A DNA stretch of 39,036 nucleotides from Desulfobacterales bacterium. GTDB taxonomy: Bacteria; Desulfobacterota; Desulfobacteria; Desulfobacterales; CAFBRK01. The DNA lies in the NCBI GenBank assembly GCA_021737185.1, contig JAIPEL010000028.1:1-39036 (forward strand), read 5' to 3'. The notes beneath the pieces were generated by a model that was not told the origin of the DNA, searched no databases, and saw only the letters and a program-made list of their open reading frames with translations. The position numbers were made by a program, and so were the translations under genes. This document shows positions 16,901 to 25,853 of the stretch, one piece after another; the stretch's first letter is position 1, and the number at the start of each line of letters is the position of its first letter.

Positions 16901-18299
16901 GGACGCCCAGGGTTTCAAACGCCGATTCTTCGAGAAACGATCCGGTGCCGGCCGAACACGCCTCATTCATGGCGTAGTCGGAAGGGACGGCGTTGGTGAT
17001 ATAGGTATATTTGGCGTCCTGGCCGCCGATTTCGAAGATCGTGTCCACCTGCGGATCGAAATAGACCGCGGCGGCGGCATGGGCGATGATTTCATTGATC
17101 ACGCCGTCGGTCAGGGCGTGAAGGCCGGCGATCTGGCGCCCGGATCCGCAGACCCCGAGTCCTTCGATGACGATCGTTTTCGGGTCGACCAGAACCTGGA
17201 GCTGTTCGAGCAGCGCAGCGTAGCATCGGCGCGAGGCTCCGACCGGGTCTCCGTTGGTGCGCAGGTAGATCGAGGCGAGCATGGCATTGTCGGCGATGCG
17301 CATCAGCACCGCCTTGGTGGTGGTCGATCCGACATCGAGTCCGAGGATGCACCGGTCGCCGGCCGCCGGCCGCCCCATCTGCATCTGCTTGAAATCCACC
17401 ATCGACGAAAAGTCGGCCAGCGGCGGCAGGGCATCGAAGGTGTTCACCTCGGTTTTAAAAAGCCTGTCCATTCCGGGAAACGGAGCGGCTTCATGGTCCA
17501 GCGCCCACAAGGCGGCTCCCAGGGCCTCGAAGTAAGGGGCCTCTTCCGGGACGATGAGCCCGTCGATCTCCCGGCCGAGGTATTCGACCATCATCCGGTT
17601 GCGGGTGGTGCCGCCGGTGACCATGACATGGCGCCGTTCGACCTTTTTGAGCAGCTCCAGGATCTTGCTGGCCATCATCATGCAAAGACCGGCGGTGACC
17701 CTGGACCGGGGGATTCCCTTATTGGTGGCGTGGGTGCAGTCGGACTTGCAAAAGACCGAACAGCGGCCGGAAACGCGGTATGGTTCTTCGCTGGCCGCCC
17801 ATTTTGCGGCCTCCTCCAGGGTCACGTCCATGCGTCGAAGCTGCTGAAGAAGAAATTCGCCGGTGCCCGAAGCGCACTTGTTGCCCGTGAGCACGTTGGC
17901 GATTCGGCCGGAGCCGTCCAGGACGTAGACCATGAAGGTTTCCCCCCCGGCCGACACCACTGCCGGACATTCGATCCCCGTGGGCTTGACAAAGCGGTAG
18001 GCGTATTCTACGGCCTCGGGCTCGGAGATGGCGCTCAAACGAACGAAATGGCGAAACCGCCGGCCGGTGGCCGCCATCCGGTCAAAGGCGTCCGCGTCGA
18101 TGCTTTGCAGCGCTTTTTCCAGGGTGCGCTTCGGGTCTCCCTCATGGGGGAAGAGCCAGTGGTTGACCACACGCTGGTTCAGGTTGCCGTCCGGATCGGA
18201 TTCCAGAGCGACGTGAACCAGAGAGACGGTCGAGGCGCCAAGACACAACCCCAGGGCGTTGTCGACAGTCGTTTTTTTCCCAACGGTATCGGTTGTCAT
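13902..18299 (-). CDS. giant acyl-CoA dehydratase activase-related protein (double BcrAD/BadFG ATPase plus DUF2229-type region)
   Basis: A 1465-residue protein of the 2-hydroxyacyl-CoA dehydratase activator superfamily. Two ASKHA-fold ATPase domains are visible: about 15-270, with NKCASGTGEFL (C142) and MVTGGTTRN, and about 317-590, with ILGLDVGSTTTKAVLMR, FEIGGQDAKYT and NEACSAGTGSFLEE (C448). The Cys residues are the expected [4Fe-4S] ligands at a homodimer interface. The rest, roughly 670 onward, resembles the DUF2229/HgdC-associated region and dehydratase-like segments. Family members use ATP to drive low-potential electron transfer to a dehydratase or reductase; the partner is not encoded here. 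Extra Cys occur in SGRCSVFCKSDCTH. It starts 42 nt after the pepA stop; its stop overlaps the nitroreductase GTG. Confidence 0.9.
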   Translation of the reverse strand: MTTDTVGKKTTVDNALGLCLGASTVSLVHVALESDPDGNLNQRVVNHWLFPHEGDPKRTLEKALQSIDADAFDRMAATGRRFRHFVRLSAISEPEAVEYAYRFVKPTGIECPAVVSAGGETFMVYVLDGSGRIANVLTGNKCASGTGEFLLQQLRRMDVTLEEAAKWAASEEPYRVSGRCSVFCKSDCTHATNKGIPRSRVTAGLCMMMASKILELLKKVERRHVMVTGGTTRNRMMVEYLGREIDGLIVPEEAPYFEALGAALWALDHEAAPFPGMDRLFKTEVNTFDALPPLADFSSMVDFKQMQMGRPAAGDRCILGLDVGSTTTKAVLMRIADNAMLASIYLRTNGDPVGASRRCYAALLEQLQVLVDPKTIVIEGLGVCGSGRQIAGLHALTDGVINEIIAHAAAAVYFDPQVDTIFEIGGQDAKYTYITNAVPSDYAMNEACSAGTGSFLEESAFETLGVPMEKIADIAVAGRRPPNFNDQCAAFIASDIKNAIHEGIAHEDIVAGLVYSICMNYNNRVKGNRPVGEKVFMQGGVCYNRAVPLAMAALVGKPIIVPPEPGLMGAYGVALEVKQRIENGLMEHSRFDLQTLMDREVRYKKPFTCRGGKEGCDRGCEIARIEVEGRTYPFGGACNRYYNLRQNVRYDLESLDLVRVRQKLIFDTYAGKPAENRSDLPRVAISRSFLVGTLYPLYSTFFAELGFEPVLADAPSKAGIDQRNAAFCYPAELAHGFFHSLLQADHRPDYIFLPHFRSVPVPSRVSNAYVCPLVQGEPYYLQATFRDQLNRLKKAGTRVIAPLLDLCDGLYAAREPLVKTAQQMGIRRRQAEAAFQKALERQRQCRAEMIRVGQETLARIESDPESTAVVIFGRPYNAFADEAHMGIPHKLASRGVTVVPLDFLDLKDEHSKRHMYWGMGELILKAARQVKRHPQLFGTYITNFSCGPDSFVIGYFREIMGRKPSLTLELDSHTADAGLETRIEAFLDIVAAYRKLSVGQELQKKTSGYRPARVRLENERAVVETSSGPVMPVADPRVTILFPSMGAIATDLLAAVFQARGFHAYAHPPADEAVLKIGRANTSCKECLPLILTTGILLNYVWHHKRDDEILVYFMATGSGPCRFGQYYIFMEDLIRRLEIPDVAMFSLTSDNSYAGLGNDFQLHGWWAIVISDLLEDIRSMILANAEDPAAAMAILEEEVGQIREKIQQGEFPAIEHQLRRSSQRFGEIPMKQPPSAVPTINLTGEIFVRRDSLSRQHLVRKLAEMGFATVCTPVAEWLHYSDYLLENNLSSRRLSKMERLGFLAKKKFMVSYEKRIKAALSASGLIHAEPISVGGIIKHAEQFISPNLPGEAVLTVGGALAEVASHVCGVIAIGPFGCMPNRLSEAILTEVMNREDKLATEPANSRLRAVLTEVESMPFLAVESDGSPFPQLISAKLEAFCLRARRLHRHMMANGKGKHQVSAG

Positions 18300-18341
18300 C
18301 TCTGCGAGTCCTGTGTTCCCTGTTTCAGGGGATGAAAACAG

Positions 18342-19817
18342 CTACGATCGTAAACGGTCGAGTACTTCCCACAGCAGCCGCACGCCGAAGCCCGTACCGC
18401 CGGGGCCGCAATAGTCGCCGCCTTTTTTGGTATAGGCCGGCCCGGCGATGTCGATGTGCACCCATGGCGTTTCGCCGACGAATTCGGACAGAAAAAGCGC
18501 TGCCGCGATGGCGCCGCCCCAGCGGGAGCTGCCGATGTTGCGGATGTCTGCAAATTTGCTTTCGAGCAGTTCTTTGTAGTCGTCGGGCAGCGGAAGGCGC
18601 CAGCAGCGCTCGTGGGTTTCATCTCCGGCGGCTATGACGATTTCCGCCAGCCGGTCGTCGCGGGAAAACACCCCGGCGATTTTTTCACCCAGTGCCACGA
18701 GGCAGGCGCCGGTGAGGGTGGCCATGTCCAGCACCATATCCGGCCGGTAGCGGTCGATCACGTAGGCCATGGCGTCGGCCAGAACCAGCCTTCCTTCGGC
18801 ATCGGTGTTCCCGATTTCCACGGTCTTTCCGGTGTAGGCGGAAATGATGTCCCCGGGCCGGGTTGCCGCACCCGAGACCATGTTTTCGACCATCGGCAGG
18901 GCGCCCACCACCCGGATCTTCGGCTTCAGCCGGGCCGCGGCCAAAAGGGTGCCGGCCACCGCCGCGGCACCGGCCATGTCCGCCTTCATGCCGTCCAGGG
19001 AATTGGAGGGCTTCAGGTTGTAACCGCCGGTATCGAAGGTGATTCCTTTGCCCACCAGTGCGACCGTTTTTTCCGGATTTTTCGGCGCATAGTCGAGCAG
19101 CACCATGGCCGGGGGATTTTCACTGCCGGCGGCCACGGCCAGCAGGGCCCCCATCTTATTTTTTTTCAGGGTTTCTTCTTCCTGGACCTCCACTCGGAGG
19201 CCTGCCGATTCAGCCCTTTTTTTGACCGCGGCGGCAAGCAGGGCCGGGGTCTTTTCATTGGACGGATCCGAAACCCACTCCCTTGCCAGGCAGGCTGCTT
19301 CACATACGGTCTGTACCGTTTCGGGAAGCGTTGAAAAGGCTTCGGCCGCACCCGGTGAGGTGCGAAAGTAGATCGTCTGAAGCGGTTTTTTCTTGGGATC
19401 GCTCTTGAAGCGGTCGTAGATGTGGTTGGCCAGGCAAGCCCCCTCCATGAGCGCCTTGAGCAGCGCCCGGATATCGAGCCCCAGCTTTTGGGGGGACGGC
19501 GCTTCCAGGCAGAGGGATTCGAGCCGCCACTCGATGGCGGTTTTTACGGCTTTGCCGGCGAAGCTTCGAAGCGCCTCGGCATCGACTTTGTCTTTGGGGC
19601 CGATGCCGAGAACGATGACCCGGCGCACATGGCACCGGGGCGGGTCATAGAGATGGAGCTCATTTCCGGACTTTCCGGTAAACTCCTCATATCCCAAGGC
19701 GCGGCGCACCAGCGAGGCCACCGGACCCCTCGGGTGGATCGGGGCTTCTTCACAGACAGGCACTGCCAGAGTTTCGGCGGGCAGGTTTCGCAAGTTGGCC
19801 GCAGTCAGCTTCAGCAC
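18342..19817 (-). CDS. pepA: leucyl aminopeptidase (M17)
   Basis: Cytosolic M17 aminopeptidase of 491 residues releasing N-terminal amino acids from peptides. It has the family signature NTDAEGRLVLADAM, the metal/catalytic Lys-Asp segment VGKGITFDTGGYNLKPS and the DMAGAAAV helix. The usual two-zinc ligands (Lys, Asp, Asp, Asp, Glu) are present in these motifs. Length matches the family. It is first in the minus-strand operon with the activase and the exported nitroreductase. Its 5' side is a 531-bp repeat-filled intergenic region, so promoter position is unclear. Confidence 0.95.
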   Translation of the reverse strand: MLKLTAANLRNLPAETLAVPVCEEAPIHPRGPVASLVRRALGYEEFTGKSGNELHLYDPPRCHVRRVIVLGIGPKDKVDAEALRSFAGKAVKTAIEWRLESLCLEAPSPQKLGLDIRALLKALMEGACLANHIYDRFKSDPKKKPLQTIYFRTSPGAAEAFSTLPETVQTVCEAACLAREWVSDPSNEKTPALLAAAVKKRAESAGLRVEVQEEETLKKNKMGALLAVAAGSENPPAMVLLDYAPKNPEKTVALVGKGITFDTGGYNLKPSNSLDGMKADMAGAAAVAGTLLAAARLKPKIRVVGALPMVENMVSGAATRPGDIISAYTGKTVEIGNTDAEGRLVLADAMAYVIDRYRPDMVLDMATLTGACLVALGEKIAGVFSRDDRLAEIVIAAGDETHERCWRLPLPDDYKELLESKFADIRNIGSSRWGGAIAAALFLSEFVGETPWVHIDIAGPAYTKKGGDYCGPGGTGFGVRLLWEVLDRLRS

Positions 19818-19951
19818 AGCAGGCTCCCTTCGTTCAGGCTGAATCGGCGAATGAAATCACTACAATAAAAGTATAGATGATTTTCCGGGGAAGCTCAAGA
19901 CGCCTCTTGCCGCCGTTCTCGTTTGAAGCGTCGCCATAACATCTGAAATAA

Positions 19952-19978
19952 CTGGATTCCCGCCTGCGCGGGAATGAC
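19952..19978. repeat. half copy of the ctggattcccgc...gcgggaatgac repeat
   Basis: A 27-bp hairpin nearly identical to the right half of the element at 13777-13841 (one base differs in the loop). It lies in the 531-bp gap (19818-20348) upstream of pepA, nine bases before the long-stem repeat. Apart from these two elements I see nothing else in that gap. Confidence 0.75.
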
Positions 19979-19986
19979 ATAAAAAA

Positions 19987-20261
19987 GAAACCGGTTCTCC
20001 ATGAAATTCCAGTTGCATCCAGTCGGCGGCCAATGGGTGTCGGCTCGGATGCCGGGCAACTGTCTGAGCCATTTAGGCCGCGTTGAGACGGCCGCGTCGC
20101 GATTGTTGCGATTCGTCAAATCACACCGGTTTGCCGGGATTTCAGCCCGAAGAACCCATCAACGGCCGTCTCTACACGGCTTTGATGGCGAGTTTTGGCC
20201 GGCAGGAGAGTCGATGCCCATTGGCCGCCGGTGCCCACCATGGATCTTCCTGGATAAGCGC
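19987..20261. repeat. 275-bp dispersed long-stem element, copy 1
   Basis: Aligns without gaps to 33579-33853. Left arm 20025-20094 and right arm about 20164-20229 are complementary over about 70 bp with mismatches: outer GGCGGCCAATGGG, middle TGCCGG, inner GAGACGGCCG. A ~69-nt loop separates them. Conserved flanks extend about 35 bp on both sides. Both strands have reading frames through it, but differences between the copies fall about evenly on the three codon positions, so it is probably not coding. It could be a MITE-like element or a structured RNA. Confidence 0.85.
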
Positions 20262-20348
20262 AAAAAGGAAAATGGCGACTTATTACGAAGCCATCAACTT
20301 TGACGCTCGACATGGTCTGGTGCCGATGTCCGGCGCGCAAAACCCCGA

Positions 20349-22457
20349 TTAACCATTTGATCCGGACTTTGCCAGAGGACCCCAAAGTTTCCGAGCCAGT
20401 TCCTCCGGGTCGGTTACCGGCGCATCGCAGCGTTGTCCGCTGCACACGTAAGCGGTTGCCCCGTCTTCTCTCAACCCCATGTCACGGGTAAAGGACGCAA
20501 CCCGGGCCAGGGTTTCGGCGGTGTCTTCGTTTTTGACGATGACCGTATCGGCGGCAATCATCCGGCTTCCGACGGCCTTCAGCATCGCCTGGATGTCGGG
20601 CTGGTCTCGGCGGCCGGTGATGACGATTTCCCGGCCTGGATACAGCAGGCAATCCAAACCTGTCAGCATCTGGGCAAAGGCCGTCGGCTGACGTTCCACG
20701 GTGCCGGCCACCGAAGCGGCAAGCTTGCGGGCCCGCTGCTCCCACTGCGGATCGCCGGTAATCCGGGACAAAAAGACGAGATTGCTCAACGATACCGAGT
20801 TGGCCGAGGGAAGGGCCCCGTCGTAGAGTTCCTTGGGGCGCACCGGAAGATCGGCAGCCCCTTCTGCGGCCAGAAAAAAACCGCTGTTCTCTTCGTCCCA
20901 GAAATCTTCGACCATTTGCCGCTGAAGGACCAGGGCGTGTTCAAGAAAGACCGGATCAAAAAAGGTGCGGTACAGTTGGAGCAGGCCTGAAATAAAAAAG
21001 GCATAGTCGTCTGCCATGGCCGGGATACCGGCCTCTCCGTCCCGGGACCGATGAAGCAGGCGCCCGTCTTTTTCCCGCATGGAGGACAGGATGTATTCGG
21101 CGGCGTCACGGCCGGCCCGGCCATATTCGGGGTTGGACAGAATCCGGCTTCCGGCGGCCAGGGCCGCAATCATCAGCCCGTTCCAGTCGGTGAGAATCTT
21201 TTCGTCTCTCAAGGGGCGAATGCGGCGGACACGGGCGGCCAAAAGCGCTTTCCTGATTTTTTCCCACTCTTTTTCCATCTGCTGTTCGGTGCATCCCAGC
21301 CGCCGGGCCCAGCGGTGGAGAGGGTCGGTCAAATACAGGATATTGGCTCCGGTCTTTTTCCCGGTGGCCTCGTCGGAAAAGTTGCCCCTTTCTTCCAGAC
21401 CCAGAATCGGCTCCCAGCGGCGGGCCAGCGCATCGTCTCCAACGGCGTTTCGAAACGCGTCCACGGTCCAGACATAAAATTTGCCCTCTTCTCCTTCGCT
21501 GTCGGCGTCTTCAGCCGCGAAAAAACCACCGCCGGGGGAGGTCATGTCCCGAAGCACATAGGCGAAGATCTCCTCGGCGGTCTGCAAAAAGAGTCGGTTC
21601 CCGGTCAGTTGTCCTGCTTCGAGACAGGTCCGGGCCAGGAGGGCCTGGTCGTATAGCATTTTTTCGAAGTGGGGCAGAAACCAATTCCGGTCGGTGGCGT
21701 ACCGGTGAAAACCGAATCCGACGTGGTCCCAGATGCCGCCGTGGCGCATCGTCGACAAGGTCTTTTCCACCATGTGAACCGCCCGGCGGCTGCCGGTACG
21801 ATGGCCGTGCAGCAGCAGAAAGGTCAGGCGGTGGGCCGTGGGAAACTTCGGCGCCGAGCCGAAGCCGCCGTTGTCTTCGTCGAAGGTCTTGTCGAGCTGT
21901 TCGAAGGCCGCAGAAAAGATGCTGCTGTCGGGCAGCGCCGATGGCTGGAAGCGAAATGCCCCGCCCAGGTGGCCGGAGATGCCCTCGGCCGACTCGAGCA
22001 GCTTTTTCCGATCGCTTTGCCACAGGTCCTTTACCCGGAGGCTGATGTCGATCAAACCGGGCCGGCCGGGGAGGCTTTGTTTGGGCAGGTAGGTGGCGGC
22101 AAAGAACGGTTTCCGGTCCGGGGTCAAAAATACGGTCAGGGGCCATCCCCCGCTTCCGGTGAGCATCTGACAGGCCGTCATGTAGACGGCGTCCACGTCG
22201 GGGCGCTCCTCTCTGTCCACTTTGACCGGGATGAAAACGTCGTTGAGCACCTTGGCCGCGGCTTCATCTTCGAAGGATTCGCGCGCCATCACATGGCACC
22301 AGTGGCAGGTGGCGTATCCGATGGAAAGAAAAATCGGCTTGTCCTCGGCTGCTGCCCGGGAAAACGCCTCGTTTCCCCACGGATGCCAATCGACCGGGTT
22401 TTCGGCGTGCTGCTGCAGATAAGGACTTTTTTCGAGCGCAAGGCGGTTTTCTGTCAT
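20349..22457 (-). CDS. YyaL-type thioredoxin-domain protein (DUF255/spermatogenesis-associated protein 20 family)
   Basis: A 702-residue protein. The N-terminal thioredoxin-like domain has the family signature [20 protein letters not shown] followed by W, the CxxC motif [15 protein letters not shown] and [12 protein letters not shown]. The remaining ~500 residues form an alpha/alpha toroid similar to the N-acylglucosamine-2-epimerase fold ([45 protein letters not shown]). The biochemical role of the family is unsettled. The ATG at 22457 has AAAGGAG eight bases upstream. It begins 31 nt after the SagB-type gene and is cotranscribed with it, which hints at a shared redox role, though this is inference. 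Confidence 0.93.
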   Translation of the reverse strand: MTENRLALEKSPYLQQHAENPVDWHPWGNEAFSRAAAEDKPIFLSIGYATCHWCHVMARESFEDEAAAKVLNDVFIPVKVDREERPDVDAVYMTACQMLTGSGGWPLTVFLTPDRKPFFAATYLPKQSLPGRPGLIDISLRVKDLWQSDRKKLLESAEGISGHLGGAFRFQPSALPDSSIFSAAFEQLDKTFDEDNGGFGSAPKFPTAHRLTFLLLHGHRTGSRRAVHMVEKTLSTMRHGGIWDHVGFGFHRYATDRNWFLPHFEKMLYDQALLARTCLEAGQLTGNRLFLQTAEEIFAYVLRDMTSPGGGFFAAEDADSEGEEGKFYVWTVDAFRNAVGDDALARRWEPILGLEERGNFSDEATGKKTGANILYLTDPLHRWARRLGCTEQQMEKEWEKIRKALLAARVRRIRPLRDEKILTDWNGLMIAALAAGSRILSNPEYGRAGRDAAEYILSSMREKDGRLLHRSRDGEAGIPAMADDYAFFISGLLQLYRTFFDPVFLEHALVLQRQMVEDFWDEENSGFFLAAEGAADLPVRPKELYDGALPSANSVSLSNLVFLSRITGDPQWEQRARKLAASVAGTVERQPTAFAQMLTGLDCLLYPGREIVITGRRDQPDIQAMLKAVGSRMIAADTVIVKNEDTAETLARVASFTRDMGLREDGATAYVCSGQRCDAPVTDPEELARKLWGPLAKSGSNG

Positions 22458-22488
22458 GGATTGCTCCTTTGCCGCCGCTGCGTGCACG

Positions 22489-24126
22489 TTATCGGTCGTT
22501 GTCCAGATGTGCGTACGGCGGACGGGTCTGAAGCCGTGGATCGTTTACCGGAAGTCCCACGGTGAAATGGTACATGGATTGAAATCGGCCTTTTTCGATG
22601 CCGGCCAGTTCGTGTACGGCGTCGTCGAAATAGCAGCCGATGCCGGTTCCCCGCGCTCCCCGGGCTTCGGCCTCCAGATACAGCACCTGCCCGATCATGC
22701 CGCTTTCCCAGAACAGGCGGCGATAATGCCACGGCGCTGTGCGCAGCACATCCTCGAAGCGGGCGATCATTGCCAGGGAAAAAGCGCCGTCGCCGGCGAT
22801 GTGCTGGTGGCAGGAAACCCGCATGGCGATCTGACGAAAATCGCCGGGCTCCAGGGCAAACAGGGGGAAATTAGGTTCGACAAGGTCCCATGAAAAATGA
22901 GGATGAAACGCGCCGCGCAGCAGGTCAATCTGGGCGGGGTTGCGAACCAGCAAGTACATTCCGGAATCGAGCCCCTCGATGCGGTGGGCGAAAATCAGCA
23001 GGTGCACCTCCGGCGGGCCGAAGGCGGCGTCGAAAGGAGGCGTGTTCGGCCGGGGCCGGGTCTTGTCGAGCATGGCCAGAAACTGCCGCCGGGGAAGGAT
23101 AAATTCGGGATTGAAATCCAGGGCGCTTCGCCGCCGGCGGATCGTTTGGGCGGCGGAAAGCAACGCCCCCGGATCGTCGATAAAAGCGGCGGCAGAAAGC
23201 GGCGCCGTGTATGCACCGCCCTCCGGCTTTCGGGTGCTGCCGGCGATTTCTGCAATGGCCGGCCAGCGAACCTGTTTTCGGCTCAGGCGATTGGGCCTGC
23301 CGGAGAGGGGAAGCGATGAAAATTCCGAGAGTACCTCATCAGGCAGATCCGGAGATGGAACGGCGGCGTCCGCCGGATGGACCGCGCACAGCAAATCTGC
23401 GTGTTCTTTTTCTTCCGGATGCCAGTTGATCTGATCGAAGCCGAGCAACTGCTCGATCTGCCGGTCGGACATCGCAGAAAGCGGCGTCACCTTCCAGCCG
23501 AGCAGGGCCGCTGAAAACGCCGCCGCCGCCAGGGCATGGCCGGCATCGTGCTGGCAGTATCGAAAGGCCCGCTCCCCGTATTTCCAGGACTCCCGCCAGA
23601 ATATGCTCGAAAGCCCAAGCAAAAAGGAGGTTGAACCCAGATGCGCCTCGACCTTTTGCCAGAGGCGGCCGGGGACCCGGGCCAGGGGTTCGAGGGCATG
23701 GAGAAACGGACTGTAGTGGTAGCGTCCGGCCGGTCGATCCCCGTCCGGCGGAAGTATCAAATGGGCTTCTGTGGGGTGAAGGTTGCCGCTGGAGGGGTTG
23801 ATCCGCAAAGACCAGCGGCTGGCGCCTGCCATTTTCCATGCGGACAGCCCCAGGCAGAGCTCCAGAAAACCGGCCACGGCGCTCCGGTCTACGGGGCTTG
23901 TCCGATGGCGGCTTCGAAGATAAAGCCCCTCGTGGCCGCCGCCGGGATCATCTGTCAGAAAGGAAAGCGGCTCCGGCTCGACTCCCTCGTAGAATCGGAA
24001 GGGGTTCGGCTGGTTTTCCCAGTCCATATACCCCGGAGACGGTGCGTACCGGTCGAACCGGTGCTTGGATCGATCGTGATACCGGATCGTGGCCTCGAGG
24101 GCCGTGATGTGCCTGTCGTCGTCCAT
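22489..24126 (-). CDS. SagB/ThcOx-family oxidoreductase with two nitroreductase-like domains
   Basis: A 545-residue FMN-type oxidoreductase with a tandem of nitroreductase-like domains. The first (about 70-250) has [19 protein letters not shown] and [20 protein letters not shown] then [15 protein letters not shown]. The second (about 300-530) has [20 protein letters not shown] and [20 protein letters not shown]. SagB-type enzymes oxidise azolines in peptide maturation, but stand-alone copies like this one, without a YcaO cyclodehydratase or precursor nearby, have no known substrate. No signal peptide is seen. It precedes the YyaL-type gene in one transcription unit. Confidence 0.88.
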   Translation of the reverse strand: MDDDRHITALEATIRYHDRSKHRFDRYAPSPGYMDWENQPNPFRFYEGVEPEPLSFLTDDPGGGHEGLYLRSRHRTSPVDRSAVAGFLELCLGLSAWKMAGASRWSLRINPSSGNLHPTEAHLILPPDGDRPAGRYHYSPFLHALEPLARVPGRLWQKVEAHLGSTSFLLGLSSIFWRESWKYGERAFRYCQHDAGHALAAAAFSAALLGWKVTPLSAMSDRQIEQLLGFDQINWHPEEKEHADLLCAVHPADAAVPSPDLPDEVLSEFSSLPLSGRPNRLSRKQVRWPAIAEIAGSTRKPEGGAYTAPLSAAAFIDDPGALLSAAQTIRRRRSALDFNPEFILPRRQFLAMLDKTRPRPNTPPFDAAFGPPEVHLLIFAHRIEGLDSGMYLLVRNPAQIDLLRGAFHPHFSWDLVEPNFPLFALEPGDFRQIAMRVSCHQHIAGDGAFSLAMIARFEDVLRTAPWHYRRLFWESGMIGQVLYLEAEARGARGTGIGCYFDDAVHELAGIEKGRFQSMYHFTVGLPVNDPRLQTRPPYAHLDNDR

Positions 24127-24168
24127 TGTTGGAACATAAAGATGAAACAGAAAGGATCAAGGCAAAAA

Positions 24169-24316
24169 GCTGGTATGCTGGGAAGCGGGGAAGCAGTTCC
24201 AAGGTTCAGGGGGTCAGCGTTTGCTGCAAATTCTCATTTCTAAATTCAAAATTCTAAATCTTCCACCCCTCTTTTTCTTCCGGCTTTCCAGCCTCCTGGC
24301 CTCCCAGCATTCCAGC
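24169..24316. repeat. inverted GCTGGNATGCTGGGA repeat enclosing purine-word DNA
   Basis: gctggtatgctggga at 24169-24183 is matched by tcccagcattccagc at 24302-24316 (one mismatch over 15 bp). Between them are word-like tracts: ttcagggggtcagcg, then repeated ttctaaattc/aaaattctaaatc, then ttccagcctcctggcctccc. It occupies the gap between dapL and the SagB-type gene and holds no gene. Confidence 0.6.
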
Positions 24317-24325
24317 GGGCGAGGG

Positions 24326-25552
24326 CTATGCGCCGAGCGCCTCTTTGATCCGTTCCATGGCGCGGTCGACGTTTTCGCGGCTGTTAAAGGCGCTGATCCG
24401 GATGAACCCTTCGCCGCAGGGGCCGAAGCCGACCCCGGGGGTGCAGACCACGCCGGCGCGGTTCAGCAAAAGGTCGAAAAACGCCCAGGACTCGGTTTTT
24501 CCATCGATCCATATATACGGAGAGTTTTTCCCTCCCGCACAGGTGTAGCCAAGGCCTCTCATTGCCTCCCGGATCCGGCCGGCGTTTGCAAGGTAGTAGT
24601 CGATCCGTTCCCGGACCTGGGAACGGCCCTCTGCTGAATAGATCGCTTCTGCGGCCCGCTGGACCGGATAAGACACCCCGTTGAACTTGGTGGTGTGGCG
24701 GCGGTGCCACAGGGCGTGCACCGATGTCTTTTCCCCGTCTGCCGTGTAGGCGCTGCAGTCTTTGGGAACCACGGTGTAGGCGCAGCGGGTCCCGGTGAAT
24801 CCGGCGGTTTTGGACAGGCTTCGAAATTCCACGGCGACCTCGCGGGCCCCGTCGATTTCATAGATCGAATGGGGCAGGCCGTCGTCCCGGATGAAAATCT
24901 CGTAGGCGGCGTCGAACAGGATCAAGGCCCGGTGATCCCTTGCGTAGTCGACCCACTCTTTGAGCCGATCTTTGGCGATGGTGGCGCCGGTGGGGTTGTT
25001 GGGGAAGCAAAGGTAGATCAGATCGACCGGTTCATCGGGCAGGGTGGGAACGAATCCGTTTTCCGCCGTGCTGGAAAGGTAGGTAATCCCCTTGTAGCGG
25101 CCCTGGCTGAATGCACCGGTTCTTCCGGCCATGACATTGGTGTCGAGGTAAACCGGATAGACCGGATCCGGGATGGCCACCCGGATATCGGCGGCAAACA
25201 GTTCCTGAAAATTGCCGGTGTCGCACTTGGTCCCGTCGCTGATAAAGACCTCGTCTGCGGCGACCTCGGCCCCGCGGGCCTGAAAATCGAATTCGGCGAT
25301 TTTCTCCCGAAGGAAGGGGTATCCCTGTTCGGGGCCGTAGCCGCGGAAAGTCGCGTCCTCGCCCATTTCATCCACGGCCCGATGAAACGCCTCGATGCAG
25401 GCTTCGGGAAGAGAACGGGTCACGTCGCCGATCCCAAGCTTGATCACCTCGGTTTCAGGATGCGCCTGTTGGAAAGCGGCCACCCGCTTTGCAATGTCCG
25501 AAAACAGATAGGAGGACTGCAGCTTCCGATAGTGTTCGTTGATGCGGATCAT
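24326..25552 (-). CDS. dapL: LL-diaminopimelate aminotransferase
   Basis: PLP enzyme of 408 residues converting tetrahydrodipicolinate to LL-diaminopimelate in one step of lysine and peptidoglycan synthesis. It has the family N-terminus [20 protein letters not shown] and [14 protein letters not shown], then [16 protein letters not shown] and [11 protein letters not shown]. The PLP-binding Lys is in [15 protein letters not shown]. The ATG at 25552 has AGAAGGAA upstream, and the longer frame before it comes from repeat DNA. The DapL route replaces the acylated pathway in chlamydiae, plants and many anaerobes including Desulfobacterota. It stands alone on the minus strand. Confidence 0.95.
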   Translation of the reverse strand: MIRINEHYRKLQSSYLFSDIAKRVAAFQQAHPETEVIKLGIGDVTRSLPEACIEAFHRAVDEMGEDATFRGYGPEQGYPFLREKIAEFDFQARGAEVAADEVFISDGTKCDTGNFQELFAADIRVAIPDPVYPVYLDTNVMAGRTGAFSQGRYKGITYLSSTAENGFVPTLPDEPVDLIYLCFPNNPTGATIAKDRLKEWVDYARDHRALILFDAAYEIFIRDDGLPHSIYEIDGAREVAVEFRSLSKTAGFTGTRCAYTVVPKDCSAYTADGEKTSVHALWHRRHTTKFNGVSYPVQRAAEAIYSAEGRSQVRERIDYYLANAGRIREAMRGLGYTCAGGKNSPYIWIDGKTESWAFFDLLLNRAGVVCTPGVGFGPCGEGFIRISAFNSRENVDRAMERIKEALGA

Positions 25553-25594
25553 CTGGCGTTCCTTCTGGTTTTGATTCGGGAGTCTATGGATTAA

Positions 25595-25720
25595 GTGCCT
25601 AGAGTGCCTAAAGTTCATAGAGTGCCTAGAGGAAGGGTGTCGCTTCGCTCCGGCTTTCTTATAAAAAAGGATAGCATTCCATAACTATAGGCACTCTAGT
25701 CACTCTATGAACTCTATGCA
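25595..25720. repeat. AGTGCCTA word repeat with inverted arms, upstream of dapL
   Basis: Left arm: agtgcctagagtgcctaaag then ttcatagagtgcctagag; right arm: ataggcactctagtcactct then atgaactctatgcac. The core AGTTCATAGAGTG (25614-25626) has an exact inverted match CACTCTATGAACT (25701-25713), so a hairpin could form around a 74-nt loop. It lies between dapL (minus) and the CNT transporter (plus), where both promoters would be. Confidence 0.7.
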
Positions 25721-25853
25721 CTTCTTATATTTATCGATGACCAATGGCCGTTGACTTTTTCCGGCGGCGTGGAAGACTTCATATCGGCCGAGGCTGAAAT
25801 TGGCAAGGGGGAATGGTTTGTGGTAGGAGAAGGGCGCAGAAGGAGGCGCACAA

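Noticed and set aside
15570..18335. A 921-codon open frame on the plus strand opposite the giant activase gene
   Set aside because: It is antisense to a clear conserved protein, has no family motifs, and is explained by the GC-rich third codon positions of the real gene.
20001..20303. Reading frame through the 275-bp element, also open in copy 2
   Set aside because: Substitutions between copies are spread evenly over codon positions and concentrate outside the stem arms, which favours a structure over a protein.
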